Translations under genes and position numbers: made by a program
NCBI RefSeq assembly: GCF_030407435.1
Contig: NZ_JASDDK010000002.1
Location: 404,702 to 468,701 of the forward strand
Length of the DNA stretch: 64,000 bases
Reading direction: 5' to 3'
From: Winogradskyella bathintestinalis
Lineage (GTDB): Bacteria; Bacteroidota; Bacteroidia; Flavobacteriales; Flavobacteriaceae
Notes under the pieces: generated by a model
What the model was told of the DNA's origin: nothing
The model's input: the letters and a program-made list of their open reading frames with translations, nothing else
The model's database searches: none
In this document: in pieces, positions 33,471 to 42,554 of the stretch
Layout of the letters: the number at the start of each line of letters is the position of its first letter
Numbering within the stretch: position 1 is the stretch's first letter

Positions 33471-34765
33471 TATAATCTGGCGTCTACGGTGTCTATAGGA
33501 AGTAAGGACTTCACGTCAAATACAACACCTGTTTGTGATTTTAATTTTGTAATATCTAATTTTAAAAACTCGTTATGAGAAACGGCTAATATGACTGCAT
33601 CGTAATCTGAACTTAAAACTTCAAAATCGCTTATTAAATCGAGATTGTACTCGTTCTTAACTTCTTCTTTTGAAGCCCAGGGATCATACACATCTACATT
33701 AACGTGATAAGTTTCTAATTCTTCAATAATATCAATAACACGAGAATTTCTAATATCAGGACAATTTTCTTTAAACGTGATGCCTAAAACTAAAGCCTTC
33801 GAATCTTTGATGGTCGCTCCTTTTTTAATCATCATTTTAACCGTCTCGGTAGCCACATAACTTCCCATACTATCATTCATCTTACGACCTGCTAAAATAA
33901 TTTCAGGATTATAACCAGATTCTATAGCTTTTTGAGCTAAGTAATAAGGGTCCACTCCTATACAATGACCACCGACTAAACCTGGTGAGAATTTTAAGAA
34001 ATTCCACTTAGTGCCTGCAGCTTCTAAAACGTCCTTAGTATCAATATCCAATAATCTGAATATCTTAGACAATTCATTTACAAATGCGATATTAATATCA
34101 CGCTGAGAATTTTCAATAACTTTAGCGGCTTCAGCAACCTTAATGGAAGGTGCTAAATGGGTACCAGCGGTAATCACTTTGAGATATAAATCATTAACTT
34201 TTTGGGCAATTTCAGGTGTTGAACCCGACGTTACCTTCAAAATTTTTGTTACCGTATGCTCCTTGTCACCCGGATTAATACGTTCTGGCGAATACCCTGC
34301 AAAAAAATCTGTATTATAGGTTAGTCCAGAGACGTCTGCTAAAATAGGAACACATATATCTTCAGTGGCTCCAGGATAGACTGTAGATTCATAAATTACA
34401 ATATCGTTTTTAGACATGGTTTTTCCTACCGTTTCACTAGCCTTAATTAAAGGAGTAAATACAGGCTTGTTTAAGGCATCCGTTGGTGTTGGTACGGTAA
34501 TAATGTAAATGTTCGTAGTCTCTAAAACCTCAATATTATCTGTAATATATAAGCCCTTGTCTGCATTTAAATCCGTTGTTAAAACAGATTTTAAATGGTC
34601 ATTATCAACCTCAAGTGTTTTATCTAAACCCGTATTTAATTCGGTGATACGTTGTTTATTAATATCGAAACCAACTACAAAGAATTGCTTTGCGAATTCT
34701 ACAGCAAGAGGTAAGCCGACATAACCTAATCCTATAATTGCAATTTTATCTTCTGATTGTGTCAT
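33470..34765 (-). CDS. UDP-N-acetylhexosamine 6-dehydrogenase (WbpO/TviB-like)
   Basis: This 431-residue nucleotide-sugar dehydrogenase oxidises C6 of a UDP-N-acetylhexosamine to the uronic acid with NAD. It has the Rossmann motif IIGLGYVGLPLAVEF (10-24), YESTVYPGATED, and the catalytic cysteine in SPGLVGGHCIGVDPYYLAQ (C268). The length and the tail VIDIIEELETYHVNVDVYDP fit the WbpO/TviB group rather than UDP-glucose dehydrogenase. It overlaps its upstream neighbour by 4 bp and its downstream neighbour by 1 bp. It makes an acidic sugar, possibly later amidated. Confidence 0.93.
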   Translation of the reverse strand: MTQSEDKIAIIGLGYVGLPLAVEFAKQFFVVGFDINKQRITELNTGLDKTLEVDNDHLKSVLTTDLNADKGLYITDNIEVLETTNIYIITVPTPTDALNKPVFTPLIKASETVGKTMSKNDIVIYESTVYPGATEDICVPILADVSGLTYNTDFFAGYSPERINPGDKEHTVTKILKVTSGSTPEIAQKVNDLYLKVITAGTHLAPSIKVAEAAKVIENSQRDINIAFVNELSKIFRLLDIDTKDVLEAAGTKWNFLKFSPGLVGGHCIGVDPYYLAQKAIESGYNPEIILAGRKMNDSMGSYVATETVKMMIKKGATIKDSKALVLGITFKENCPDIRNSRVIDIIEELETYHVNVDVYDPWASKEEVKNEYNLDLISDFEVLSSDYDAVILAVSHNEFLKLDITKLKSQTGVVFDVKSLLPIDTVDARL

Positions 34766-35352
34766 TTGTTTAAAATGGATTTTAAAATAAGTGTCAAATC
34801 TAAGTAAAAACTATAATTTTGAACGTACTTTTTATTGATTTTCACTTTATCAGCCCAAATAACCGTTCTATTGTAGGCATTTGGATCTGATTGTTGTTTT
34901 AAAATACGCTCTTCATCTCTGTATTTTAATGTAGCAGGACCAGTAATACCTGGTTTAACGACTAAAATAATTCTATCGTCTGATTCTAATGTATCCGCAA
35001 ATCCCTGCAAGTCCGGTCTAGGCCCTACAAAACTCATATCGCCTACAAGCACATTAAATAGTTGAGGAAATTCGTCGAGTTTAGAACGTCTTAAGTATTT
35101 GCCTAGTCTAGTAGCACTATATTCAATTCGACCCAGTTGATGATTACTGCCTTTTAACGTTCTAATTTTATAGATTCTGAAGAGCTTAGCATGTTGACCT
35201 ACACGATATTGTGAAAATACCCCGAATTGTTGCGTATCAAATGAAGCTATAATAATTAATAACAGCACCGGTATGGTTAAAAGTGGGAGTAACGCTACAA
35301 CTAAAACCACATCAAATACACGTTTAACCTGAAGTTGGGTTTTGGTAATCAA
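34762..35352 (-). CDS. Initiating phosphosugar transferase (bacterial sugar transferase)
   Basis: This 196-residue monotopic phosphoglycosyltransferase is of the small WcaJ-C-terminal/PglC type. It has one re-entrant hydrophobic helix (about 13-37), FSQYRVGQHAKLFRIYKIRT (46-65), the catalytic Asp-Glu pair in SKLDEFPQLFNVL (D93, E94) and MSFVGPRPDL (106-115). It transfers a phosphosugar from UDP-sugar to undecaprenyl phosphate, starting synthesis of the repeat unit. It lies 19 bp from wzc and overlaps the dehydrogenase gene by 4 bp, so it belongs to the same transcript as wza-wzc. Confidence 0.92.
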   Translation of the reverse strand: MITKTQLQVKRVFDVVLVVALLPLLTIPVLLLIIIASFDTQQFGVFSQYRVGQHAKLFRIYKIRTLKGSNHQLGRIEYSATRLGKYLRRSKLDEFPQLFNVLVGDMSFVGPRPDLQGFADTLESDDRIILVVKPGITGPATLKYRDEERILKQQSDPNAYNRTVIWADKVKINKKYVQNYSFYLDLTLILKSILNK

Positions 35353-35371
35353 AATAAAGGATTAAAACAGG

Positions 35372-37843
35372 TTATATTCTTCTTAAGAAATTTTTAAATC
35401 GTTTAAATAGTGATGGCTTATCTTTTTCATGATAAGAATTCCCATAAACACCATAGCCGTAACCATAACCATACCCATAGCCGTAACCATAATTGTGATT
35501 GTTCTTGTGCTTATAAAAGTTAAGCACAAAACTCACATTTTTTAATTCACCTGTACGGTATTTAGCATTAACCAACTGTAGCATGCCTTTTTTCGTATAG
35601 TCCAATCGCAACATAAAAATGGTGGCATCTGTATATTGCACCAACTCTAAAGCATCTGTTACCAAGCCTAAAGGTGGCGTATCTAAAACAATCATGTCAT
35701 ACTCTTGTTTTAGAGTATGGATCAGTGTTTTTAAATTACCACTCATTAATAATTCAGAAGGATTAGGAGGAATAGGCCCCGAAGGAATAACATCTAAGTT
35801 GTCAATATGTGTATGCGTCGTTATTTCGTCCAAAGTGCCATCACCAATCAAATAATTGACGACACCTTTATCATTGGTCATGTTAAAATCATCAAAGATT
35901 TTTGGTTTCCGTAAATCTAGACCTAATAACATCGTCTTTTTTCCAGAAAGGGCATAAACAGTCGCAATATTAATAGACGTAAATGTTTTTCCTTCACCAC
36001 TAACGGAAGAGGTCACCATCAAGGTATTGGCCTTGCTCTCCGTTAACTGCTTTTTAAATATAAATTGTAAACTCGATCTAATGGCTCTAAACGATTCCGC
36101 CACTGCTGACTTCGGTTTTTCGAAAGCGACTAAGTTATTTTTATAACGGTATTTCCCGACTAAACCTAGAATAGGAATTTTAGACATTCTTGTGATCTCA
36201 TCAGAGCCGTGTATGGTATTATCTAACAAGTACAAGAAAAATATCAACAGCATAGGAGTAAAGAATCCCATCATTAACGCCATCATATAATTCAGGGTTT
36301 TATTAGGCCCTATTAAGCCTCCCCCTATATCTTTAGCCTCATCAATAATGGTGATGTCCGAAATATTTGCAGCTTTTACAATAGCGGCTTCACTGCGTTT
36401 AGCCATATAAATATTATAGGCATCTTGACTGATGTCTAATTTCCGTTGAATCTTTAAAAATTGTTGTTCATCCTCAGGTAAACCACTCAATTTCGCTTCT
36501 AAATTCGCAATATTCCGATGTAACGTTCCTATCCTTACACCAATGGTTTCTTTTGTAGCGTCTATAGTTTCAAGCAATACATTTTTTTCAGAATCGATGC
36601 GACGATCTATTTCTTTAAAAAGTCCAGAACTTTCTTTTGTAGTATACTCTAGATTTTGACGTTCTGCAGCTAACGAAACAATTTTAGAAACACCACTTAA
36701 TATATTTCCTTCATCAATACCAACACTAGTCGGTGCGGCTATATTTGTATAATCTGTTTTGGTATTTAAATAAACTTCAAGATTGTTTAAATATTCTAAT
36801 TTTGACTCTTCTTCTTGCTTTGCTAATTCAAATTGACGCAACTCTTCTGAAATTTGAGATATTTCCGTGCTCACATTAAACACCTTGTTATCCCGTCTAA
36901 AGTCATTCATTTCATCCGTAAAATCTTTGAGATCTACGTTGACAGCCGCCAAACTACTATCAATAAACTTTATGGTATTTGTGGCATATAAATTTTTGCG
37001 TTCTAATTCTGTTTTACTTAAAATTACGGAAGTTGTATTAAGAAAATCAACGATTTTGTCTTTGTTATTTCCAGCAAGTTGCAATCTTAAAATAGAAGCC
37101 GATGAGGACGCAAACGACCCAATAATTATTCTAGACTTATAACCATTAACAACACCATCGAAATTACTAAACTTCAAAAAGTATTCGTCTCCTGATTTTA
37201 TATTTGCAGTAGGCTTAATTATGATTTTACCATGAAGAAATGACAAATCGATAACCTCACCACTTTTATAGGTTTTGGTAAAGGGTCCTTCCGGCATCTT
37301 AACCCTGGTTCTAGATTTATCATTGTATTGTTGACCTGATGCACTTGTACCTTCAAAAGCCGTAAACACCTCAAATTCGTTAGCATTAAAAAACCGAATA
37401 CCAACAGGGTAATTTAACACCTGCGCCTTAGATTTATCGATAATAAATTCAAAAGGAGCCTTTTTATAAATATCTATTTTTCGATACTTGCCTTCTTGCA
37501 AATACTCCATGTAATATTGAAGGGAATCGACGACTATTTCATTATGCGTACGTGTTTTTATAGCGGTCATCACCTTCCCTACTTTTCCAGATGCACCGCC
37601 CCAATTAAAAGATATACTGGTATTTGCAGTAAAGAATGGGTTTTGATCATTATCGACCGATATTAAAGAATCTAGTTTGTAAACGTTCTGCTTTCTAACG
37701 TTTATAAAGTAGGCTATCAGCATGGCGACCCCGACGCAAACGAGCACAAATTTCCAAAGGTTTAATACTTTAAACAGATAACCTCTAAAGTCAAAACTTA
37801 TATTTTGTGACTCTTGTTCTTCTATCTCATCGTAATCTCTCAT
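35372..37843 (-). CDS. wzc: Polysaccharide co-polymerase and tyrosine autokinase
   Basis: This 823-residue protein has a Wzz-like periplasmic domain between two membrane helices (about 31-48 and 518-540) and a C-terminal BY-kinase. The Walker A is SSVSGEGKTFTSINIA (about 611-626), Walker A' LLGLDLRKPKIF, and Walker B MIVLDTPPLG. The tail holds at least nine tyrosines, including six YG pairs in a row, which would be the autophosphorylation cluster. Long coiled-coil stretches (for example SEELRQFELAKQEEESKLEY) lie in the periplasmic part. It governs chain length and export with Wza. It is second in the wza operon, 6 bp after wza. Confidence 0.95.
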   Translation of the reverse strand: MRDYDEIEEQESQNISFDFRGYLFKVLNLWKFVLVCVGVAMLIAYFINVRKQNVYKLDSLISVDNDQNPFFTANTSISFNWGGASGKVGKVMTAIKTRTHNEIVVDSLQYYMEYLQEGKYRKIDIYKKAPFEFIIDKSKAQVLNYPVGIRFFNANEFEVFTAFEGTSASGQQYNDKSRTRVKMPEGPFTKTYKSGEVIDLSFLHGKIIIKPTANIKSGDEYFLKFSNFDGVVNGYKSRIIIGSFASSSASILRLQLAGNNKDKIVDFLNTTSVILSKTELERKNLYATNTIKFIDSSLAAVNVDLKDFTDEMNDFRRDNKVFNVSTEISQISEELRQFELAKQEEESKLEYLNNLEVYLNTKTDYTNIAAPTSVGIDEGNILSGVSKIVSLAAERQNLEYTTKESSGLFKEIDRRIDSEKNVLLETIDATKETIGVRIGTLHRNIANLEAKLSGLPEDEQQFLKIQRKLDISQDAYNIYMAKRSEAAIVKAANISDITIIDEAKDIGGGLIGPNKTLNYMMALMMGFFTPMLLIFFLYLLDNTIHGSDEITRMSKIPILGLVGKYRYKNNLVAFEKPKSAVAESFRAIRSSLQFIFKKQLTESKANTLMVTSSVSGEGKTFTSINIATVYALSGKKTMLLGLDLRKPKIFDDFNMTNDKGVVNYLIGDGTLDEITTHTHIDNLDVIPSGPIPPNPSELLMSGNLKTLIHTLKQEYDMIVLDTPPLGLVTDALELVQYTDATIFMLRLDYTKKGMLQLVNAKYRTGELKNVSFVLNFYKHKNNHNYGYGYGYGYGYGYGVYGNSYHEKDKPSLFKRFKNFLRRI

Positions 37844-37849
37844 AGTAAA

Positions 37850-38650
37850 TTATAGGCGTGAATAAAGTAAGATTCCAGTGGTGATTAAAGACATAATCGA
37901 AGCTATCGTAGCAATACTAGATATGGCAGTTGTGCCGGTACCTATTGATTTTTGAACTAATGGTTTTACATAAATAATATCATTAGGCTGTATGTAATAA
38001 TAGGGAGATTGCATCACTCTAATATCTGTTAAATCGAGATGATGGATTTTCTGACCTTGTGGATATTGACGAATAATCAATACGTCCTTCTTATTTCCAG
38101 TAACAGGTATTTCACCCACATTGGCAATGGCTTCAAAAATATTAACACGTTCTGTAAATAACACCTGACTTCCAGGGGATCCAACCTCGCCATTAGCCGT
38201 ATAGCGTAGACCAGCCAATTTTACCGAAACAAAAATATTAGCGGTTTCTTTAAATTGCTCTTCTAACAATTGTGTTTCAATTTTCTTTTCTATTTCCTCA
38301 GTTGTAAAACCCAATACATTAACGTAACCGAGGGTAGGAATTCTAATATTACCATGCACATCTACCGTAAAACCATCAAAAAAAGCACGCTCTGCACTAC
38401 TGGCATTTAAATTGCCTTCTCCCGTTGGATTTAATATAGATACCGTTTCCTGGTCGAGTGCTTTTACTCTAACATTTAATATATCATTAACTTGAACCCG
38501 ATAAGGTTTCTGAATTTCCGTAAGATTATTTGGAATACTGTCGTTTGTAGAGTCTGCTTTGTTCTGAAGATATATCGTGTCTTTATGGGGAATACAAGAG
38601 GACACAATTACACAACTCAATAAGAGAATTAAAAGCTTTATGCGCTTCAT
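37850..38650 (-). CDS. wza: Outer-membrane polysaccharide export lipoprotein
   Basis: This 266-residue protein has a lipoprotein signal with lipobox VIVSSC (C19), the PES motif region PYRVQVNDILNVRVKALDQE, and then SLBB-type strands (VDVHGNIRIPTLGYVNVLGF, EVGSPGSQVLF). The last 25 residues form a hydrophobic segment that could cross the outer membrane as in Wza, although this member is shorter than the E. coli protein. It makes the exit pore for the polymer with Wzc. It is the first gene of the leftward operon and has a well-formed promoter at 38673-38701. Confidence 0.95.
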   Translation of the reverse strand: MKRIKLLILLLSCVIVSSCIPHKDTIYLQNKADSTNDSIPNNLTEIQKPYRVQVNDILNVRVKALDQETVSILNPTGEGNLNASSAERAFFDGFTVDVHGNIRIPTLGYVNVLGFTTEEIEKKIETQLLEEQFKETANIFVSVKLAGLRYTANGEVGSPGSQVLFTERVNIFEAIANVGEIPVTGNKKDVLIIRQYPQGQKIHHLDLTDIRVMQSPYYYIQPNDIIYVKPLVQKSIGTGTTAISSIATIASIMSLITTGILLYSRL

Positions 38651-38672
38651 AAATATTACAAATCTTTAAAGA

Positions 38673-38701
38673 CAAATATAATGTATCAATAGTAATATCA
38701 A
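38673..38701 (-). promoter_or_regulatory. Bacteroidota-type promoter of wza operon
   Basis: On the minus strand TTG (38699-38701) and TATATTTG (38673-38680) are separated by 18 bp, an exact match to TTG-N17-23-TAnnTTTG. The expected start lies about 16-18 bases before the wza ATG at 38650. The -33 element sits in the loop of a palindrome (38688-38714), which is a good place for a repressor. Confidence 0.75.
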
Positions 38702-38714
38702 AACTATTACTATT
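38688..38714. promoter_or_regulatory. Perfect palindrome over the wza promoter, candidate operator
   Basis: AATAGTAATA (38688-38697) and TATTACTATT (38705-38714) are exact inverted repeats with a 7-bp centre containing the -33 TTG of the wza promoter. The site lies between divergent genes, so a terminator role is unlikely. A dimeric regulator binding here would block transcription of the polysaccharide operon. No regulator gene is adjacent. Confidence 0.6.
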
Positions 38715-38750
38715 CTTTTTGGTTTATTTCCGTTCTTTGTAAAAAAAAGT

Positions 38751-40613
38751 TTGAATTACCTCAACGTCGAAAACATATCAAAGTCTTATGGAGAGCTAGT
38801 GCTTTTCAAAGATTTATCATTCAGTATTCATAAAGACCAAAAAATTGCTTTTGTCGCTAAAAACGGAAGCGGAAAAACGTCTATACTAAATATTTTAGCA
38901 GGAAAAGAGTCTCCAGATAATGGTCAAATAGTGATTAGAAACGGATTACGATTGGCTTTCTTAGATCAAGAACCCGATTTAGACGCTAATCTTACGCTTG
39001 AAGAAACCATTTTTGCCTCAGACATCCCAACCATTAAAGTTATTGAAGCTTATGAAAAAGCGTTAAAGAATCCAGAGGATACTGACGTCTACCAAAAAGC
39101 GTTTGAGGCGATGGACAGAAACAATGCTTGGGAATTTGAAACGCAATACCAACAAACCTTATCGCAATTAAAATTAGAGGACCTTACGTTAAAGGTGAAA
39201 ACACTTTCTGGAGGACAGAAAAAGCGTTTAGCGTTAGCGCAAGCCCTTTTAAGCAAGCCAGATATATTAATTTTAGATGAGCCTACCAACCATCTCGATT
39301 TAGAAATGATTGAATGGCTAGAAGAGTATTTCGCTAAAACACAACAGACTTTATTTATGGTAACGCACGACCGTTATTTTTTAGAGCGTGTTTGTAATGA
39401 AATCATAGAGTTAGACCAAGGTGAATTATTTACCTACAAAGGAAATTATTCGTATTATTTAGAAAAGAAAGAAGCTAGAATTGAAAACCAAGCCACCGAA
39501 GTTGGCAAAGCAAAACAACTCTACAAAAAAGAACTCGAATGGATGCGTCGCCAACCAAAAGCGCGTACTACAAAATCTAAAAGTAGAATTGATGATTTTT
39601 CCGAAATAAAGAGCAAAGCACATAAACGCAGAAACGATCACCAAATTCAATTGGAGATAAACATGGAGCGTTTAGGGAGCAAAATTATTGAATTTCATAA
39701 TGTGTCAAAATCCTTTAAAGACAAAACTATTTTAGACGGTTTTGAATATACTTTTAAAAAAGGCGAACGTATTGGGATCATCGGGAAAAATGGCACTGGT
39801 AAATCCACATTTCTTAATTTGTTAACGCAGACGTTGCAACCTGATTCAGGAAAAATTGTCATTGGCGAAACCGTAAAAATTGGCTATTACACACAAGGCG
39901 GAATTAAGGCTAAACCCAACCAAAAAGTGATTGATGTCATTAAAGAATTTGGGGATTACATACCATTAGCAAAAGGCCGACAAATTAGTGCACAGCAATT
40001 ATTAGAACGTTTTTTATTCAATCGCAAAAAACAATGGGATTTTGTTGAAAAATTAAGTGGAGGTGAACAAAAACGACTGTATTTGTGTACCGTTCTAATC
40101 CAAAACCCTAACGTACTCATACTCGATGAGCCCACTAACGATTTAGATATTGTAACACTAAACGTCCTTGAAGATTTTCTTATGGATTTCCCCGGTGTAC
40201 TTTTAGTTGTCTCTCACGATCGTTACTTTATGGATAAAATTGTAGATCACATGTTTGTTTTTAGAGGCGAAGGTGTCGTTGACGATTTTCCTGGGAATTA
40301 TTCAGATTTTAGAGCTTATGACAATAGCCAACCAAAACAAATTGAACAAGCAGAAAAAACGGATAATACTAAAGCGGTAAAACAAAACGAAGCCAAAAAA
40401 TTAGATTATAACGAACAAAAAGAATACAAGAATATAGAATCAAAAATTAGGGCCTTAGAACTTGATAAAAAGGCAATGGAAGCGAAATTCCTTAACCCTG
40501 ATTTATCACAAGACGAGATTACTAAACTCTCTGAAAAGCTACAAGTTATTATTGATACAATTGAAGAGAAAGAGATGCGATGGTTTGAGTTGTCTGAGAA
40601 ACTTGAAAATTAA
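38751..40613 (+). CDS. ABC-F family ATPase (Uup-like)
   Basis: This 620-residue cytoplasmic protein has two ABC domains in one chain and no membrane part. The first Walker A is AKNGSGKTS (36-44), signature LSGGQKKRLALAQAL (about 153) and DEPTNHLD. The second is GKNGTGKST (about 344), LSGGEQKRLYL (about 435) and DEPTNDLD. A charged linker with ARTTKSKSRIDDF lies between, and a C-terminal coiled coil (about 555-615) is Uup-like. ABC-F proteins act on stalled ribosomes. The start is TTG at 38751: no ATG is available before the first strand, and NYLNVENISKSYG is the expected beginning. Confidence 0.93.
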   Translation: MNYLNVENISKSYGELVLFKDLSFSIHKDQKIAFVAKNGSGKTSILNILAGKESPDNGQIVIRNGLRLAFLDQEPDLDANLTLEETIFASDIPTIKVIEAYEKALKNPEDTDVYQKAFEAMDRNNAWEFETQYQQTLSQLKLEDLTLKVKTLSGGQKKRLALAQALLSKPDILILDEPTNHLDLEMIEWLEEYFAKTQQTLFMVTHDRYFLERVCNEIIELDQGELFTYKGNYSYYLEKKEARIENQATEVGKAKQLYKKELEWMRRQPKARTTKSKSRIDDFSEIKSKAHKRRNDHQIQLEINMERLGSKIIEFHNVSKSFKDKTILDGFEYTFKKGERIGIIGKNGTGKSTFLNLLTQTLQPDSGKIVIGETVKIGYYTQGGIKAKPNQKVIDVIKEFGDYIPLAKGRQISAQQLLERFLFNRKKQWDFVEKLSGGEQKRLYLCTVLIQNPNVLILDEPTNDLDIVTLNVLEDFLMDFPGVLLVVSHDRYFMDKIVDHMFVFRGEGVVDDFPGNYSDFRAYDNSQPKQIEQAEKTDNTKAVKQNEAKKLDYNEQKEYKNIESKIRALELDKKAMEAKFLNPDLSQDEITKLSEKLQVIIDTIEEKEMRWFELSEKLEN

Positions 40614-40705
40614 GGTTTAGTGTTCCATTCATAGAAAAAAGTGAAATGTCATAATGTTTAATTTTCTAACGTCTTTTTCTTTGCGCTTCGCGTGAAAAAA
40701 CAACA

Positions 40706-41476
40706 GTGTACCAAATAATATCATATATAAAATTCCTAATCAGATCCACCAATCAACATGGTGTCCACTCCCCTTTTGTCTATAATTTTGTCACCAAATG
40801 CTTGTATGACAAATCTAAATTAGATGAGGATCAAAAACTAGATCAATACAGAACTAATTTATTAAATTCTGACACTATACTTAATGTGGAGGATTTGGGA
40901 GAAGGTTCAAAAATATTTGACACTAAACAGCGGAATGTGAGCCAAATGGCAAAAACATCGAGCAGTTCTAAAACGAATTCGAAATTACTTTATCGGATTG
41001 CAAAATATTTTGATTTTAAAAATACGTTAGAATTAGGTACATCTTTAGGCATGGGAACCTATGCTTTGGCTTTAGCTAATTCTGAAGCTAAAATTACAAC
41101 TATTGAAGGCTGTTCAATTACGTCTACTTTTGCCAAATCTAAACTAGACAATATGCAGATTACAAATGTGCAATTTCTTATTAGTAATTTTTCTGAAGCG
41201 ATCCCTAAATTAAAAGAAGATAGTTTTGATTTTATTTTCTTCGACGGTCATCATAATAAAGAAGCCACAATTAAATATTTTGAAACCTTATTACCGAAAA
41301 CACATAATGAAACCGTTTTCGTTTTCGACGATATTTACTGGTCAAAAGGCATGACTGAAGCCTGGGAATACATAAAATCTCACAATGCCGTAACAGTCAG
41401 TATAGATTGCTTCTATTTAGGTCTTGTATTCTTTAGAAAAGAACAAGTAAAAGAACATTTTACAATTAGGGTGTAA
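40706..41476 (+). CDS. Class I SAM-dependent methyltransferase (O-methyltransferase-like)
   Basis: This is a 256-residue protein from a GTG start. The opening YQIISYIKFLIRSTNQHGVH then SPFVYNFV is shared by a Bacteroidota family of methyltransferases. Motif I is NTLELGTSLGMGTYALALA (about 107-125), followed by KITTIEGCS and the acidic IFFDGHHNKEATIKYFE plus VFVFDDIYWSKGM, resembling the catechol-O-methyltransferase type. The substrate is unknown. It is outside the polysaccharide locus, 92 bp after the ABC-F gene and 91 bp before the LolD-like gene. Confidence 0.82.
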   Translation: MYQIISYIKFLIRSTNQHGVHSPFVYNFVTKCLYDKSKLDEDQKLDQYRTNLLNSDTILNVEDLGEGSKIFDTKQRNVSQMAKTSSSSKTNSKLLYRIAKYFDFKNTLELGTSLGMGTYALALANSEAKITTIEGCSITSTFAKSKLDNMQITNVQFLISNFSEAIPKLKEDSFDFIFFDGHHNKEATIKYFETLLPKTHNETVFVFDDIYWSKGMTEAWEYIKSHNAVTVSIDCFYLGLVFFRKEQVKEHFTIRV

Positions 41477-41567
41477 CAATCGCTCAACTTTAACGTCTTA
41501 TTAAACAAATTACTGCGAAATCCATTATCTTGCAGCATATAATAAGCAACCACAAGACCATTTAAAT

Positions 41568-42257
41568 ATGAGTGACAACGTCATTGAAATTAGAAATATC
41601 ATTAGGGATTTTAAATTAGGCCAAGAGATTGTTCATGTTTTAAAAGGCATTGATTTAGACATTAAGCGCGGTGAATATGTCGCTATTATGGGACCATCTG
41701 GCTCAGGCAAATCCACACTTATGAATTTATTAGGTTGCTTAGATACACCAACGGCTGGTTCTTATAACCTAAATGGTAATGATGTAAGTGAAATGTCAGA
41801 CGATGATCTCGCAGATATTAGAAATACCGAAATTGGTTTTGTGTTTCAAACATTTAATTTATTACCAAGAACTACGGCTTTAGATAATGTGGCCTTGCCT
41901 ATGGTTTATGCAGGCGCGTCTAAACAAGCGAGAGAAGAACGTGCATCTCAAGTGTTAACTGATGTAGGACTCGCAGATCGAATGGATCATAAACCCAATC
42001 AACTTTCTGGTGGACAAAGACAACGTGTTGCCGTCGGTAGAGCCTTAGTCAACAAACCCTCTATAATTCTTGCTGATGAACCCACAGGTAACCTAGATTC
42101 TAAAACAGGTACCGAAATTATGGCGCTTTTCGATGAAATCCATGCCGCAGGAAATACTGTAATTATGGTAACTCACGAAGAAGAAATCGCAGCACACGCC
42201 AAACGTGTTATCCGCCTTCGTGATGGTGTTATTGAGAGTGACACCTTTAACAATTAA
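41568..42257 (+). CDS. ABC transporter ATP-binding protein (LolD/MacB-like)
   Basis: This is a 229-residue ATPase of the MacB/LolD family: Walker [12 protein letters not shown] (41-51), the LolD-type insertion [20 protein letters not shown], signature [15 protein letters not shown], Walker [16 protein letters not shown] and MVTHEEEIA. Such ATPases power lipoprotein release or mechanotransmission with a FtsX-like permease. No permease gene is adjacent, so the partner must be elsewhere in the genome. It is a single-gene unit followed by a non-coding stretch with a hairpin (42289-42308). Confidence 0.92.
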   Translation: MSDNVIEIRNIIRDFKLGQEIVHVLKGIDLDIKRGEYVAIMGPSGSGKSTLMNLLGCLDTPTAGSYNLNGNDVSEMSDDDLADIRNTEIGFVFQTFNLLPRTTALDNVALPMVYAGASKQAREERASQVLTDVGLADRMDHKPNQLSGGQRQRVAVGRALVNKPSIILADEPTGNLDSKTGTEIMALFDEIHAAGNTVIMVTHEEEIAAHAKRVIRLRDGVIESDTFNN

Positions 42258-42288
42258 GCAGTTCGTAGTTTACAGGTATAACTTGGAA

Positions 42289-42308
42289 TCATTCAACATT
42301 TTGAATGA
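42289..42308 (+). terminator. Weak hairpin after the LolD-like gene
   Basis: TCATTCAA and TTGAATGA form a perfect 8-bp stem around CATT, 31 bp after the stop codon. There is no T run afterwards, so it may end the transcript poorly or protect the 3' end. The rest of this 297-bp gap (to 42554) contains degenerate GAGCGAAG..GGGTGCTTTAAC sequence like the dispersed repeat. Confidence 0.3.
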
Positions 42309-42554
42309 AGTGACAAATCTTTGTTAATAGTCAAGTCTCAAATTTTAACATAGTCGAAATCATCAGATTTCAGATTAGAGAGCGAAGAAAAGTAACTGTG
42401 AAGCGCAGCTTCAAACATAAAGTTTCGATAGCGAAGGGTGCTTTAACAATTTCCCATATTTTGATTATGGTTTACTGATTCGTTTTGTAGCGAGACAAAA
42501 GGAATGAAAAAAATTCTCTTTCAACATATCATTCTAAACGCTTAACTTTGAAAT

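Noticed and set aside
42543..42550. TAACTTTG box just before the adenosyltransferase start
   Set aside because: It fits the -7 element, but it lies only four bases before the ATG and has no TTG at the right distance, so it is probably a chance match.
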